Shown piece after piece: positions 35,401 to 44,373 of a stretch of 64,000 bases of DNA; the first letter of the stretch is position 1, and every line of letters starts with the position of its first letter. The DNA lies in assembly GCF_900115015.1 (NCBI RefSeq), contig NZ_FOUZ01000003.1, positions 1 to 64,000 of the forward strand, in the 5' to 3' direction. Both the position numbers and the translations under genes were made by a program. This DNA is from Algoriella xinjiangensis (GTDB lineage Bacteria; Bacteroidota; Bacteroidia; Flavobacteriales; Weeksellaceae). The notes beneath the pieces are model-generated. The model did not search any database and was not told where the DNA came from. It worked only from the letters and a program-made list of their open reading frames with translations.

Positions 35401-35587
35401 TCCAGGTGCAGTCGGAAACAGAACAATTGGAACAGCTGCTGCTGGTGGTATGTTATTCGGAACTATTTTCGGGTTATTTATAGTGCCTGGCTTATATGTT
35501 GTTTTTGGATCAATTGCAGATAAAATGCAGTTGACAAAATACGAAGATGAAAATCCATTATCAGAAGAAATTGTTGACAATGAATAA
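32420..35587 (+). CDS. RND multidrug efflux permease (HAE1 family)
   Basis: A 1055-residue inner-membrane proton antiporter. It has 12 membrane segments in the usual 1+5+1+5 layout, with N-terminal FIRRPVLSIVISLIIVFLGI. The TM4 proton-relay acids are in VVDDAIVVIEAVHAKMEE, and the TM10 lysine is in LLGKNAVLIIEFAVQKHNEG. Two large periplasmic loops carry the porter and docking domains (GMKYITSDAGNDGEAS, SVPGYGAAGGFELRL). It belongs to the AcrB/MexB type and expels drugs, detergents or dyes. Full length and intact. Its last 8 bases overlap the outer-membrane gene. Confidence 0.95.
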   Translation: MFNKFIRRPVLSIVISLIIVFLGILSLVKLPVTQFPSISPPKVNITAEYPGANNELLIKSVVIPLERALNGLPGMKYITSDAGNDGEASIQVIFDLGTDPNIAAVNVQNRVSSVVNKLPPLVVREGVKITREESNMLMYLNLYSKDPKADQQFLYNYADINILSELKRINGVGDADILGNREYAMRIWLKPDRMNAYKISADDVMKALDEQSIEASPGKTGESSGKRSQSFEYVIKYSGRYSTKEQYQNIILRANPDGEALKLKDVADIEFGSSMYDIYSTLNGKPSAAIVIKQSYGSNASEVIKNIKTLMADLKENNFPKGMDYEISYDVSKFLDASMEKVVHTLFEAFVLVGIVVFLFLGDWRSTLIPALAVPVSLIGTFALMQFFGITLNLISLFALVMAIGVVVDDAIVVIEAVHAKMEEENLSPLRATEEAMKEISGAIIAITFVMAAVFIPVAFMSGPVGIFYRQFSITMATSIILSGIVALTLTPALCAMILKNNHGKPRKKTLLNRFLIKFNHLFNKGSFEYEKVLTKTVNKRTVTFGLLLAFCAGVFFLNNSLPTGFIPNEDQGMFYAIIQTPPGSTLERTNDVAQKLQKIAEKIDGVSSVSSLAGYEILTEGTGANSGTCLINLKGWDERSKSAEEIIKELEEKSGDINGANIEFFQPPSVPGYGAAGGFELRLLDKAGSGDYHKMEEVSRDFVKELSRRPELSSVFTFYSASFPQYMLKIDNNIAEQKGVSIENAMDNLSTLIGSNYETSFIKYDRPYKVMVQAAPEYRALPEDLLKLYVKNDQGEMVPYSAFMRIEKVYGLSEITRHNMYNSAEISGTPAPGYSSGEAIAAINEVAKNTLPRGFGIDWAGISKDEVARGNEAVFIFLICLAFVYMILAAQYESFILPLPVILSLPTGIFGAFLLLKLLGLENNIYAQVAMVMLIGLLGKNAVLIIEFAVQKHNEGFSIVKAAIEGAGVRFRPILMTSFAFIAGLIPLVIASGPGAVGNRTIGTAAAGGMLFGTIFGLFIVPGLYVVFGSIADKMQLTKYEDENPLSEEIVDNE

Positions 35588-37031
35588 AAATAGAATTAAA
35601 AATATAATCGGAATAGGTGTTTTCGGAATAATGTTGTGGAGTTGTAAAGCGCCTGCTGTTAGTCAAGAAATTGAAAATCATCAAGCGCCAAAAATTCCAG
35701 AAAGTTATACGAATAGTCAGAATGATGATGCGTCATTAAATTCTGGCTTAACACCTTGGAAACAATTTTTTACAGATCCTAATTTGGTCAATTTAATAGA
35801 TGAGGCTTTAAAAAATAATCAAGAATTAATGATTACGCTTCAAGAAATTGAAATTGCAAAAAATGAAGTGATGTATAAAAATGGAAAACTCAGCCCAACT
35901 GTTAGTGCAAAAATTGGGGCTGGGGTTGATAAAGTAGCGCGTTATACAAGCGAAGGTGCGGGTGATGCCTCAACAGAAATGGAGCCAGGAAAAGGAATTC
36001 CAGATCCGTTGATGGACTATATGGCTGGAGTTAGTGCAGAATGGGAAGTGGATATTTGGAAGAAATTGAGAACTGCAAAAGATGCTTCTATTGCGCGTTA
36101 TTTATCAACAGTTGAAGGAAAGAATTTTGTTTTGACAAACTTAATTGCCGAAGTTGCTTCGTCGTATTATGAATTACTTTCGTTAGATAGTCAATTAGAA
36201 TTGATTTATCAAAATATAGCACTTCAAAAAAATGCGTTAGAAGTGGTTAAAATTCAGAAGCAAGCTGCAAGAGGAACCGAATTAGCTGTTAAAAAATTTG
36301 AAGCTGAATTATTAAAATCTGAAAGTGAAGAATTTAATATTCGTCAAGAAATTACAGAAACAGAAAATAGAATTAATGCATTATTGGGGCGTTATCCTCA
36401 AGAAATAAAACGCGATAATTCTGAATTTACAAATATGATTCCGCAAACAATGTATGCAGGTATTCCAGCACAATTGTTATCAAATCGACCAGATATTAAG
36501 CAAGCAGAATTAGAGCTAAAAGCATCAAGTTTAGATGTAAAAGTTGCGCGAGCAGAGTTTTATCCATCGCTCAATATTTCTGCAGTATTGGGTTTACAAG
36601 CGTTTAAACCATCTTATTTGGTAAAAATGCCCGAATCTATTTTGTATTCTTTAGCGGGAGATTTAGCTGCACCTTTGATTAATAAAAGTGCGATAAAAGC
36701 AGAATTTAATACCGCAAATGCGCGTCAAATACAGGCGTTGTACGAGTATGATAAAACGGTGTTGAATGCTTATTTAGATGTTGCGAATCAAATGTCTAAA
36801 ATTAATAATTTAGAAAAAAGCTATGATTATAAAGCGAAAGAAACTGAAGCGTTAAATCAATCCATTGATATCGCCAATCAATTATTCAAAAATTCGCGTG
36901 CCGATTATTTAGAAGTTCTAATGACACAGCGTGATGCATTGGATGCTAAAATGGAATTAATCGAGACAAAAGAAAAACAATTAAGTACAGTTGTTGGCAT
37001 TTACAAAAGTTTAGGCGGCGGCTGGAAATAG
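35580..37031 (+). CDS. Outer-membrane efflux channel lipoprotein (NodT/OprM type)
   Basis: 483 residues from the Met at 35580, which overlaps the permease stop by 8 bases; the upstream in-frame Met at 35547 lies deep in the permease gene. A lipoprotein signal (GIMLWSC) is followed by two OEP repeats (TPWKQFFTDPNLVNLIDEAL, RPDIKQAELELKASSLDVKV) that form the TolC-like trimeric channel. It completes the tripartite pump. A shared terminator follows. Confidence 0.93.
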   Translation: MNKNRIKNIIGIGVFGIMLWSCKAPAVSQEIENHQAPKIPESYTNSQNDDASLNSGLTPWKQFFTDPNLVNLIDEALKNNQELMITLQEIEIAKNEVMYKNGKLSPTVSAKIGAGVDKVARYTSEGAGDASTEMEPGKGIPDPLMDYMAGVSAEWEVDIWKKLRTAKDASIARYLSTVEGKNFVLTNLIAEVASSYYELLSLDSQLELIYQNIALQKNALEVVKIQKQAARGTELAVKKFEAELLKSESEEFNIRQEITETENRINALLGRYPQEIKRDNSEFTNMIPQTMYAGIPAQLLSNRPDIKQAELELKASSLDVKVARAEFYPSLNISAVLGLQAFKPSYLVKMPESILYSLAGDLAAPLINKSAIKAEFNTANARQIQALYEYDKTVLNAYLDVANQMSKINNLEKSYDYKAKETEALNQSIDIANQLFKNSRADYLEVLMTQRDALDAKMELIETKEKQLSTVVGIYKSLGGGWK

Positions 37032-37058
37032 CGTTTTCATTTATTCATTCTAACAAAA

Positions 37059-37084
37059 AAGGTTGCACATTGTGCAACCTTTTT
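37059..37084. terminator. Terminator between the efflux operon and the HU/SPOR gene
   Basis: GGTTGCAC and GTGCAACC pair around a 3-base loop, with A and T runs on either side. It can serve both convergent transcripts. Confidence 0.8.
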
Positions 37085-37100
37085 AAATATAATATTGTGT

Positions 37101-38261
37101 TTAATTTTCTGTTCTAACCCAAGTTCCAGGTGCTTTTTTATTAATTTCGTTCATGTATTTTTGTGCTTGTTGCATGTCGTTAAAACTACTGTAAGTCACA
37201 TAATAATAACGTCCTTTTAAATAAGAAATTCCAGCATCTTTATAACCTTGTTTTTTAAGATCAGCCAACATTCTATCTGCATCTTCTGCGCGGCGCAAAG
37301 AACCAGCAATTACTTGGTATTTTTTAGTTGTAGATTTTACAGGCGCAGAAACAACTTCTTTTTCTTTTTTATCAACTTTAAGATTAGATTTTGTTTTCGC
37401 AATTGCTTTATCTGTTTTTTCTACTTTTTCAATCTTCTTATTTACAGCTTCTTTTGTAGCAGGTTTTTCTTTTACAATAGCGGTAACTTCTTTTTCGGTT
37501 TCACTAATTTTAGTTTCTTTTACAACTGTAATTTCAACTTTTTTTGGTGTTTCGATTGAATCTGTTTCTGTTACAGTTTTCGCAATTTGATATTCTACCA
37601 AAGACGGATCTGCAATAGTTTGAGGCATATTGTAAACATCATATTTTACAACTTTTGCATCATCTACTTTTGTTTCTGTTTTACCAATCATAGGCAAAAC
37701 TAAACCGCTCCATTGCTCTGTTACAAATTTTTGAACGGGTTGCGGCGTATTAAAATATAGGAAGCCACCAACAATAATGGGAATTAATGAGGCTGCGGCT
37801 AAAAATTTTGACATGTGTTTGTTAGAAGTTTGTTTAGACGAATCTAAAATGTAATTGGCTTGTAAATTTGATAATCCGTAGGCAGCAATAAAATAATTTT
37901 GATCATTAAAAGGCTTGAAATCGATTTTTCCAGCTTCGTTAAATTGTAAAGAACCTATATTTTTTAAGGTAAGTGATTTACCATTTTTTAAATGTTCTTG
38001 CCAAAAATAAACTTGCTCGTCTATAAAAGTTTGGGCAGCATCAAAAGACATTGGCTCGTCTAAAGCAATTTTATTAACTAATATTCCGTCACTTTTTGTA
38101 AGTGTAGAATTAAAAGAAAGCTCTTTTTTAGGTGCAATAAATGTGTTCGTCTTTTCGTCAAACGACACATTTGCAGCATTTGTAATAAATGCACCAAACT
38201 GCGGTACAATTACACAATCATGCTTATACAATAATTGACTAATATGCTCTTCTAACCTCAT
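37101..38261 (-). CDS. HU-CCDC81 and SPOR domain protein
   Basis: A 386-residue protein. The N-terminal CCDC81-like HU region (HISQLLYKHDCVIVPQFGAF) covers about residues 1-120. A membrane segment (AAASLIPIIVGGFLYF, about 165-180) follows, then a long charged Lys/Glu/Thr/Val linker (about 230-310) and a C-terminal SPOR domain (YQVIAGSLRRAEDADRMLADL, about 313-385) that binds denuded septal peptidoglycan. The cytoplasmic end may bind nucleoid or division partners. This architecture is a flavobacterial one. It is convergent with the efflux operon and divergent from dprA. Confidence 0.9.
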   Translation of the reverse strand: MRLEEHISQLLYKHDCVIVPQFGAFITNAANVSFDEKTNTFIAPKKELSFNSTLTKSDGILVNKIALDEPMSFDAAQTFIDEQVYFWQEHLKNGKSLTLKNIGSLQFNEAGKIDFKPFNDQNYFIAAYGLSNLQANYILDSSKQTSNKHMSKFLAAASLIPIIVGGFLYFNTPQPVQKFVTEQWSGLVLPMIGKTETKVDDAKVVKYDVYNMPQTIADPSLVEYQIAKTVTETDSIETPKKVEITVVKETKISETEKEVTAIVKEKPATKEAVNKKIEKVEKTDKAIAKTKSNLKVDKKEKEVVSAPVKSTTKKYQVIAGSLRRAEDADRMLADLKKQGYKDAGISYLKGRYYYVTYSSFNDMQQAQKYMNEINKKAPGTWVRTEN

Positions 38262-38349
38262 ATTACGAAATTAACATTTTTTTTAGATTTTACAAAAAAT
38301 AAATACTTAAAGTTGTTCATTTTCAGCTAAATATTAATAATTTAACTCA

Positions 38350-39450
38350 ATGCAAACCGATTTACCTTACATATTAGCATTATCTTTTCAGAAAGGAATT
38401 GGCGATATAACTGCTCGAAAAATTATTCAGTTTTTTGGATCTGCAAAAAAAGCATGGAATAGCTCTTCAAAAGATTTAATGCAAATTTCGGGAATTGGAT
38501 TTAAAATCAGCAAAGATTTTGGTAATAAAAAATGGTTAGATCTCGCTTTTAACGAAATTGAGTATTGTGACAAAAATCAAATCAAGATTATATCTTTTTA
38601 TGATGAAACGTATCCACAAATGTTAAAAGAATGTATTGATGCACCTTTGGTTATTTTTTGCAAAGGAAATGTAGCGTTTAATCAATTAAATGTGAAAAAG
38701 ATTTCTATTGTCGGAACACGTAAAATGTCAAATTATGGACGAAATTTTATTGCCGAATTATGCGAAGGTATTGCCGATTTTGATATTAAAATTATAAGCG
38801 GTTTGGCATATGGTTGCGATATCGAAGCACATTCGCAAGCACTTAAAAATAAACTTTCGACTTGGGCTGTGATGGGAACAAATTTTGAACGAATTTATCC
38901 TGCTGCTCATAAAAAAATAGCCTACGAAATGCTTGAAAATGGAGGTTGGATTACCGAACAACCAAGTTTTAAAGCCGTTGTGCCAGAAGCTTTTTTGCAA
39001 CGAAATCGTATTATTGCTGGTTTAACGGATGTTACAATTGTGGTAGAATCTGCTTTTAAAGGAGGAAGTTTGGTGACTGCTAAATTTGCCAACGAATATA
39101 ACCGAGAAGTTTTTGCATTACCAGGAAAAACGACCGATTCGTTGAGTGTTGGATGCAATTATTTGATAAAAACACAACAAGCATATTTAATCGAAAATTC
39201 GAAAGATATTATTGAGTATTTCAATTTTGATTCGAACAAACAAACCAATCAATTAAACTTATTTATTGATTTTACAGACGACGAAAAACTGATAGTAAAT
39301 TATCTTAAAAATCAAGGAAAACAACACATCGATAAAATGTCTTTTGACCTTAATTTGAAATCTTATGAGTTAATGCCAATTTTGTTAGATTTAGAATTAA
39401 AGCACGCAATTACAACACTTCCGGGTAAGTTTTTTGACTTAATGCATTAA
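38350..39450 (+). CDS. dprA: DNA-processing protein DprA
   Basis: A 366-residue protein that loads RecA on incoming single-stranded DNA during transformation. It has the SAM/HhH-like N-terminus (FQKGIGDITARKIIQFFGSA) and the Rossmann-like core with VGTRKMSNYGR, SGLAYGCDIEAHSQAL, NRIIAGLTDVTIVVE and the FALPG motif. A C-terminal winged helix (about 305-365, DMSFDLNLKSYELMPILLDL-like) is present. Full length. Confidence 0.95.
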   Translation: MQTDLPYILALSFQKGIGDITARKIIQFFGSAKKAWNSSSKDLMQISGIGFKISKDFGNKKWLDLAFNEIEYCDKNQIKIISFYDETYPQMLKECIDAPLVIFCKGNVAFNQLNVKKISIVGTRKMSNYGRNFIAELCEGIADFDIKIISGLAYGCDIEAHSQALKNKLSTWAVMGTNFERIYPAAHKKIAYEMLENGGWITEQPSFKAVVPEAFLQRNRIIAGLTDVTIVVESAFKGGSLVTAKFANEYNREVFALPGKTTDSLSVGCNYLIKTQQAYLIENSKDIIEYFNFDSNKQTNQLNLFIDFTDDEKLIVNYLKNQGKQHIDKMSFDLNLKSYELMPILLDLELKHAITTLPGKFFDLMH

Positions 39451-39491
39451 TCAATACAATTTTTAACAAAAAACGATGTTATAAATTACAG

Positions 39492-39499
39492 TATTTTTG
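39492..39499 (+). promoter_or_regulatory. -7 box TATTTTTG immediately before the PorZ-like gene
   Basis: TATTTTTG fits TAnnTTTG and ends 5 bases before the ATG at 39505, so the mRNA would be leaderless or nearly so. It also rules against the in-frame GTG at 39499. Confidence 0.4.
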
Positions 39500-39504
39500 T
39501 GCAT

Positions 39505-41775
39505 ATGAAGACGAAATTATTCTTAATCATTGCGATGATTTTCACTTGTTTAAACGCTCAAAACGATAAAGTACGTTGGAACGACTTGTTCTCGTACAAT
39601 AACGTGAAGTTTTTGGAGCAAGTGAAGGGAATTATTTATTGCGGAACAGAGAACGGGATTTTCTTGTTCAACCCTCAAAACCCAACAGCTGATTGGATTA
39701 AATTAAATAAAACAAATTATTTGAATAACGTAGACGTTTCTGCAATGGCTTATGATGAGGCTTCGGATGCGTTTTTGGTTGGTTATGCAAATGGTGGTTT
39801 AGATTTATTGAAATCTGGAGAATCAACCATGGTTTTGGATATTAAGTGGAATGGTTTTAATGGCGATAAAAAAGTCAATAATATTTATATTCACGATGGT
39901 ATTGCTTTTATTTCGGGTGCTTTTGGTGTCGTTTCGTATTCGTTAGCGGAAGAAGAATTTAAAGAAACAACACGAACTAATACGTTTGTTGTAAATGATG
40001 CAACGGTTTTAAATAATACACTTTATATCGCAACTTCGAATGGAATTTACTCAAACGAATTAAAGAATAAATTAAATAATCCAAATATTAATACTTGGAC
40101 AACTGTCATTAGTGGTCAAAATATTTCGAATATTGAGTTAAATAATAATGAAGTCTATTACGCGGTTGGTTCAGATTTAAGAAATTTAGCAGGAAGTTCA
40201 GTTGGAACTTTCAACACAATTCTTGATTTAAAATCATCAAATAATAAATTAGTTATTACTCAAAATGATCAAGTTTCAATTTTAGGAGGAAGTTCAGAAG
40301 ATATTACTTATCAAGAAAAAGATGCAAATGGTGTACTGCAAAGTTTAAAGATGAATTTTAATACTGCAATTTTCATCAACAATACATTATATGGCGGAAC
40401 AACAAAATTTGGATTGGTTGATTTCTCTAAAAAAAGTACTTATAATGTAGAAAATGCTTTTGGTTATTCACCAGATGGCCCATATAATAACAACTCCTTT
40501 TCAGTTACTACAAAAAATGGAAAAGTTTGGATTGCGCCAGGAGGAACTGATGGTTATACTAATGTTTTAGGTAATGCAGATGGATTTTTCTATTATAATG
40601 CGAAGAAATGGATAAACTTTAGTTCTCAAGAAATTTTTGGAGCAAAAGATATTTTAAAAATAGCAGCTCATCCAGCAAAAGATAATAATTCATTTGTAAT
40701 AGCTTCATTTAATAAAGATAACCGAGATATTAATGGTCGTACAGATTTATTAGAATTTGGAGATGATTTAAAACCAACCAAAATATTAACAAATCAGTTT
40801 CCAAGTTCTAGAATTGCAGGTATTTCATATGATCAAGATGGAAATTTATATGTTGGTACATCTTTTCCAGATAATTTTACTTCAGATTGGATGTATAATT
40901 ATTATGCATCGAGAACTAATGGAAGTTGGAAAACAATTCAAAAAAATCACAACATAGCTTCTGTTGCATTATCTCCAGAAACTACAGCATCCTATATCTA
41001 TTATCCAAATGCTAGAGATGGAGGAATTACAGTTTTAGATAAAAATAATACAGAAGTTATTACGATAACTACATCTAATAGTAAACTTCCAATTAATAAT
41101 GTATTAGCATTAGCAAGTGATAAATCAAATACGTTATGGATAGGTACGGGACAAGGTCTTGTTATTTTATATGGAGCTGATGATGCAATAGCTACAAAAA
41201 ATATTAATGTAGAGCCAATAGTTATTGTACAAGATGGTATACCAGAGGCTTTGTTAACAGATGTCGGAATTAATGCAATAAAAGTAGATAATGCTAATCG
41301 TAAATGGATTGCAACAGATGGCGCAGGAGTTTATTATGTTTCAGATTCTGGAGATCGTACAATTCTTCATTTTACATCTAAAAATTCGCCGTTGCCTTCG
41401 GATATTGTCTACGATATTTCGGTAGATGAGTCGACAGGAAAAGTTTATTTTGCAACAGAAAAAGGTGTTGTTTCTTATAATGGAGATGTTTCTTCGGAAG
41501 CAACAAATTTTAGTAATGCAATCGCTTATCCAAATCCTTATCGTCCTGAATATAACGGAAAAATTACCATAAAAAATCTACCAAATCGTGCTTTAGTTAA
41601 GATTACAGATGTTGTCGGAAATCTTATTTACGAATCAAAAGCGGAAGGTGGAATTGTAGAATGGGACACAAATAATGCAAAAGGAAAGGCGGTTGCGTCT
41701 GGAATTTACTTAGTTTTGATGATGAATTCTGATGGAACGGAAACCAAAACATTGAAAATTGCAGTTGTGCGTTAA
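39505..41775 (+). CDS. porZ: PorZ-like type IX secretion system beta-propeller protein
   Basis: 756 residues from the ATG at 39505. The signal peptide ends at TCLNAQ and is followed by NDKVRWNDLFSYNNVKFLEQ, typical of the PorZ beta-propeller start. Repeated blades follow to about residue 670, for example LWIGTGQGLVILYG and KWIATDGAGVYYVS. The C-terminal sorting-type domain is AYPNPYRPEYNGKITIKNLP to the end. PorZ is the surface component that delivers A-LPS to the PorU sortase, so the cell probably has the full T9SS. The recO start overlaps its stop. Confidence 0.88.
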   Translation: MKTKLFLIIAMIFTCLNAQNDKVRWNDLFSYNNVKFLEQVKGIIYCGTENGIFLFNPQNPTADWIKLNKTNYLNNVDVSAMAYDEASDAFLVGYANGGLDLLKSGESTMVLDIKWNGFNGDKKVNNIYIHDGIAFISGAFGVVSYSLAEEEFKETTRTNTFVVNDATVLNNTLYIATSNGIYSNELKNKLNNPNINTWTTVISGQNISNIELNNNEVYYAVGSDLRNLAGSSVGTFNTILDLKSSNNKLVITQNDQVSILGGSSEDITYQEKDANGVLQSLKMNFNTAIFINNTLYGGTTKFGLVDFSKKSTYNVENAFGYSPDGPYNNNSFSVTTKNGKVWIAPGGTDGYTNVLGNADGFFYYNAKKWINFSSQEIFGAKDILKIAAHPAKDNNSFVIASFNKDNRDINGRTDLLEFGDDLKPTKILTNQFPSSRIAGISYDQDGNLYVGTSFPDNFTSDWMYNYYASRTNGSWKTIQKNHNIASVALSPETTASYIYYPNARDGGITVLDKNNTEVITITTSNSKLPINNVLALASDKSNTLWIGTGQGLVILYGADDAIATKNINVEPIVIVQDGIPEALLTDVGINAIKVDNANRKWIATDGAGVYYVSDSGDRTILHFTSKNSPLPSDIVYDISVDESTGKVYFATEKGVVSYNGDVSSEATNFSNAIAYPNPYRPEYNGKITIKNLPNRALVKITDVVGNLIYESKAEGGIVEWDTNNAKGKAVASGIYLVLMMNSDGTETKTLKIAVVR

Positions 41776-42497
41776 TGAAAATAGTTGAGACAAAAGGAAT
41801 AATACTTTCAAGTTTAAAATACGGAGATACAAGTTTAATCATCAGATGTTATACGCAAAATGTTGGGTTAAAATCTTTTATAGCAAAAGGTGTTTTTACC
41901 AAAAAAAAGCGCAATACATCGTTGTATTTTCCTTTGGCTGAGATTGATTTAAGTTTTCAATCCAAGTCAAATGAGCAACAATTGGTTTTTCTAAAATCAG
42001 CTCAAACTGCGCATTATTACGAAACCTTACATTTTCATCCCATCAAATCGGCGATTGTTTTCTTTTTAGCCGAAATTTTAAATTTGGTTTTGAAAGAAGA
42101 ATCAGATAATCCAGAATTGTATTTTTATATCGAACATTCGTTAAAAGAATTTGATCAAAAGAAAGATGATTTTGCAGATTTTCATTTGATTTTTTTAATG
42201 CAATTGACGCACTTTTTAGGATTTTATCCAAATTTAGAAAACGAAGAATCTTCTTTATTCGATTTAGAAAATGGTTTTTTTACCAATTCTAATTCTTCTA
42301 TTAATATGTTGAAAGCAGACGAAACGGCTTTATTCAAAAAACTATTGGAAATCAATTTTACGGAAGCTTCAAAAAATACATTTAATCAAATGCAGCGTGC
42401 ATTGTTATTGGATATTTTGGTGAAATATTATCAAATACATACCAACAATTTTAAGAAGCCAAAATCGTTGCAAGTATTACACGAATTATTTAGTTAA
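41775..42497 (+). CDS. recO: DNA repair protein RecO
   Basis: A 240-residue protein with an N-terminal OB fold (VETKGIILSSLKYGDTSLII) and a helical C-terminal domain. It mediates RecA loading on SSB-coated DNA with RecR in the RecFOR pathway. The zinc-finger cysteines seen in some RecO proteins are absent, which is usual for Bacteroidetes. The start codon overlaps the PorZ-like stop, and its stop overlaps the next gene by 1 base. Confidence 0.9.
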   Translation: MKIVETKGIILSSLKYGDTSLIIRCYTQNVGLKSFIAKGVFTKKKRNTSLYFPLAEIDLSFQSKSNEQQLVFLKSAQTAHYYETLHFHPIKSAIVFFLAEILNLVLKEESDNPELYFYIEHSLKEFDQKKDDFADFHLIFLMQLTHFLGFYPNLENEESSLFDLENGFFTNSNSSINMLKADETALFKKLLEINFTEASKNTFNQMQRALLLDILVKYYQIHTNNFKKPKSLQVLHELFS

Positions 42498-43084
42498 TGG
42501 CTAAAAAAAATAAGAAAACTATCAAAAAGAATCAAGTAGAGAAAAAAGAATTTTTTTCTACAAGAATTTCACAATTAATATCCATTTTTTGTTTTATCAT
42601 TGGATATCTTTTTTATAAATATGACGAGATAATTCTATTTAATTTTAAATGGTGGTATTTTATTATTTTGTTTTTATTGATGATGAGTTTAATATTGCTA
42701 ATATTAAATATTCCAATTATTAAACGTAAATTAATTGAATCAAATTATTGGGATGCTAGTATTTTGATTTCAATCTATTATGCTATTTTAGTCTCAATAC
42801 CTTTCTATTATGGATTAAAACACATTATTTATGATTTTGCGAAAGAACCTATAATTACAGAGAATTGTGAAATTTTAGAGGTTAATAGTGGAAAATATTT
42901 TTATACTTTGAGAATTATTTTTAAAGGAAAAGAAGAAAAAATAGATTTGAATGAAAAATTATATACCGAATTAAAGGAAATAAATGTTTCAAAAAATCAT
43001 GCAATTATAAAAGTTAAACCTTCTATTTTTGATATTTATGTTGTAGATAATATACATATTCAATCCAAAAATATTCCGAATTAA
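42497..43084 (+). CDS. Hypothetical membrane protein, 195 aa
   Basis: Not recognised. The basic N-terminus (AKKNKKTIKKNQVEKKE) is followed by three hydrophobic segments: ISIFCFIIGYLFYK, WYFIILFLLMMSLILLILNI and ILISIYYAILVSIPFYYGL. After these comes a C-terminal soluble domain of about 85 residues (TENCEILEVNSGKYFYTLRI) that looks beta-rich. It shares one base with the recO stop, so it is translated from the same mRNA. Codon use is more AT-rich than that of its neighbours. Confidence 0.7.
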   Translation: MAKKNKKTIKKNQVEKKEFFSTRISQLISIFCFIIGYLFYKYDEIILFNFKWWYFIILFLLMMSLILLILNIPIIKRKLIESNYWDASILISIYYAILVSIPFYYGLKHIIYDFAKEPIITENCEILEVNSGKYFYTLRIIFKGKEEKIDLNEKLYTELKEINVSKNHAIIKVKPSIFDIYVVDNIHIQSKNIPN

Positions 43085-43125
43085 TTTCTAACAATACTTT
43101 AAAACGTAGAATAGATAAAACTCAC

Positions 43126-43133
43126 TATATTTG
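43126..43133 (+). promoter_or_regulatory. -7 box TATATTTG upstream of the trans-sulfuration gene
   Basis: TATATTTG matches TAnnTTTG exactly, 22 bases before the ATG at 43156. Confidence 0.5.
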
Positions 43134-43155
43134 TTATACTTTAAATTTTACTGAA

Positions 43156-44307
43156 ATGAAATTCAATACAAAAGCTATACACGGTGGTCAACAACACGAT
43201 CCGTCTACAGGAGCTGTAATGACTCCGATATATCAAACTTCAACATTTGCACAAAAATCTCCGGGAGATTACAAAGGATACGAATATTCTCGTGGAGCAA
43301 ATCCAACACGTTCTGCTTTAGAAAATGCATTAGCATCTATAGAAGGTGGAGTTGCAGGTTTTGCATTTGGTTCTGGATTAGCAGCAATTGATGGCGTTTT
43401 AAAATTATTTTCTCCAGGTGACGAAATCATCGCAATGGATGATTTATACGGAGGTTCTTACCGTTTATTTACACGTGTTTATGAGAAATTTGGATTAAAA
43501 TTTCATTTTGTAGACATGACAAATGTAGATGCTGTTGTAGCATTAATGAACGATAATACAAAAATGATTTGGATTGAAACACCAACAAATCCATTGATGA
43601 AAGTTGTTGATATAAAAGCGGTAAATGATGCTGCAAAAGCAAAAAAAGCAGATGTTTTAGTTGCGGTTGACAACACTTTTGCTTCACCTTATTTACAACG
43701 TCCAATAGAGTTGGGTGCGGATATCGTAATGCATTCGGCGACAAAATATTTAGGAGGTCACTCAGATTTAGTTGCAGGTGCAATCGTGGTTAATTCAGAT
43801 CAATTAGCAACAGACGTTCACTTCAATTTATTTGCGACAGGAGGTATTTTAGGACCACAAGATTCGTATTTGGTTTTACGTGGTATCAAAACATTGGCTG
43901 TTCGTATGGATCGTCATTGTTCTAACGGGATGAAAGTTGCTCGTTTTTTAGATGCTCATCCAAAAATTGCACACGTTTATTATCCAGGTTTAGAAAATCA
44001 TCCACAACACGAAATCGCGAAAAAACAAATGAAGGATTTCGGTGGAATGGTAACATTTACATTAACTTCTGCCAAAAAAGAAGATGCATTTAAATTATTA
44101 GAAAATTTACAAGTTTTCACATTAGCAGAATCTTTAGGTGGAGTAGAATCTTTAGCAAATCACCCAGCTACAATGACGCATGCGTCTATACCAGCTGAAA
44201 AACGTGCTGAAATTGGTATTACAGATGATTTAGTTCGTTTGTCTGTTGGTATCGAAGATATTGATGATTTATTGGCAGATTTAGAGCAAGTTTTAAACTT
44301 AATCTAA
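43156..44307 (+). CDS. Trans-sulfuration PLP enzyme (cystathionine gamma-synthase/lyase type)
   Basis: A 383-residue Cys/Met-metabolism PLP enzyme. It begins FNTKAIHGGQQHDPSTGAVM, with YEYSRGANPTR (substrate/PLP phosphate contacts), AFGSGLAAIDGVLKL, VDNTFASPYLQRP and the Schiff-base lysine in HSATKYLGGHSDLVAG. The C-terminal SLGGVESLANHPATMTH is conserved. The family makes or breaks cystathionine between homocysteine and cysteine. Sequence alone does not decide between gamma-synthase and gamma-lyase. It is transcribed on its own from a TATATTTG promoter, with a terminator after it. Confidence 0.93.
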   Translation: MKFNTKAIHGGQQHDPSTGAVMTPIYQTSTFAQKSPGDYKGYEYSRGANPTRSALENALASIEGGVAGFAFGSGLAAIDGVLKLFSPGDEIIAMDDLYGGSYRLFTRVYEKFGLKFHFVDMTNVDAVVALMNDNTKMIWIETPTNPLMKVVDIKAVNDAAKAKKADVLVAVDNTFASPYLQRPIELGADIVMHSATKYLGGHSDLVAGAIVVNSDQLATDVHFNLFATGGILGPQDSYLVLRGIKTLAVRMDRHCSNGMKVARFLDAHPKIAHVYYPGLENHPQHEIAKKQMKDFGGMVTFTLTSAKKEDAFKLLENLQVFTLAESLGGVESLANHPATMTHASIPAEKRAEIGITDDLVRLSVGIEDIDDLLADLEQVLNLI

Positions 44308-44332
44308 ATTGCTTTAAAATAGAATAATTTTG

Positions 44333-44361
44333 AAAGTCTGGTTTTATAATCAGGCTTTTTT
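44333..44361 (+). terminator. Terminator of the trans-sulfuration gene
   Basis: AAAGTCTG (44333-44340) pairs with CAGGCTTT (44351-44358) with one T-G pair, followed by a T run. Confidence 0.65.
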
Positions 44362-44373
44362 TATATTTATAAA

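Noticed and set aside
37248-37559. Plus-strand 103-aa Phe-rich ORF
   Set aside because: It is the complement of the Lys/Glu-rich linker of the HU/SPOR protein.
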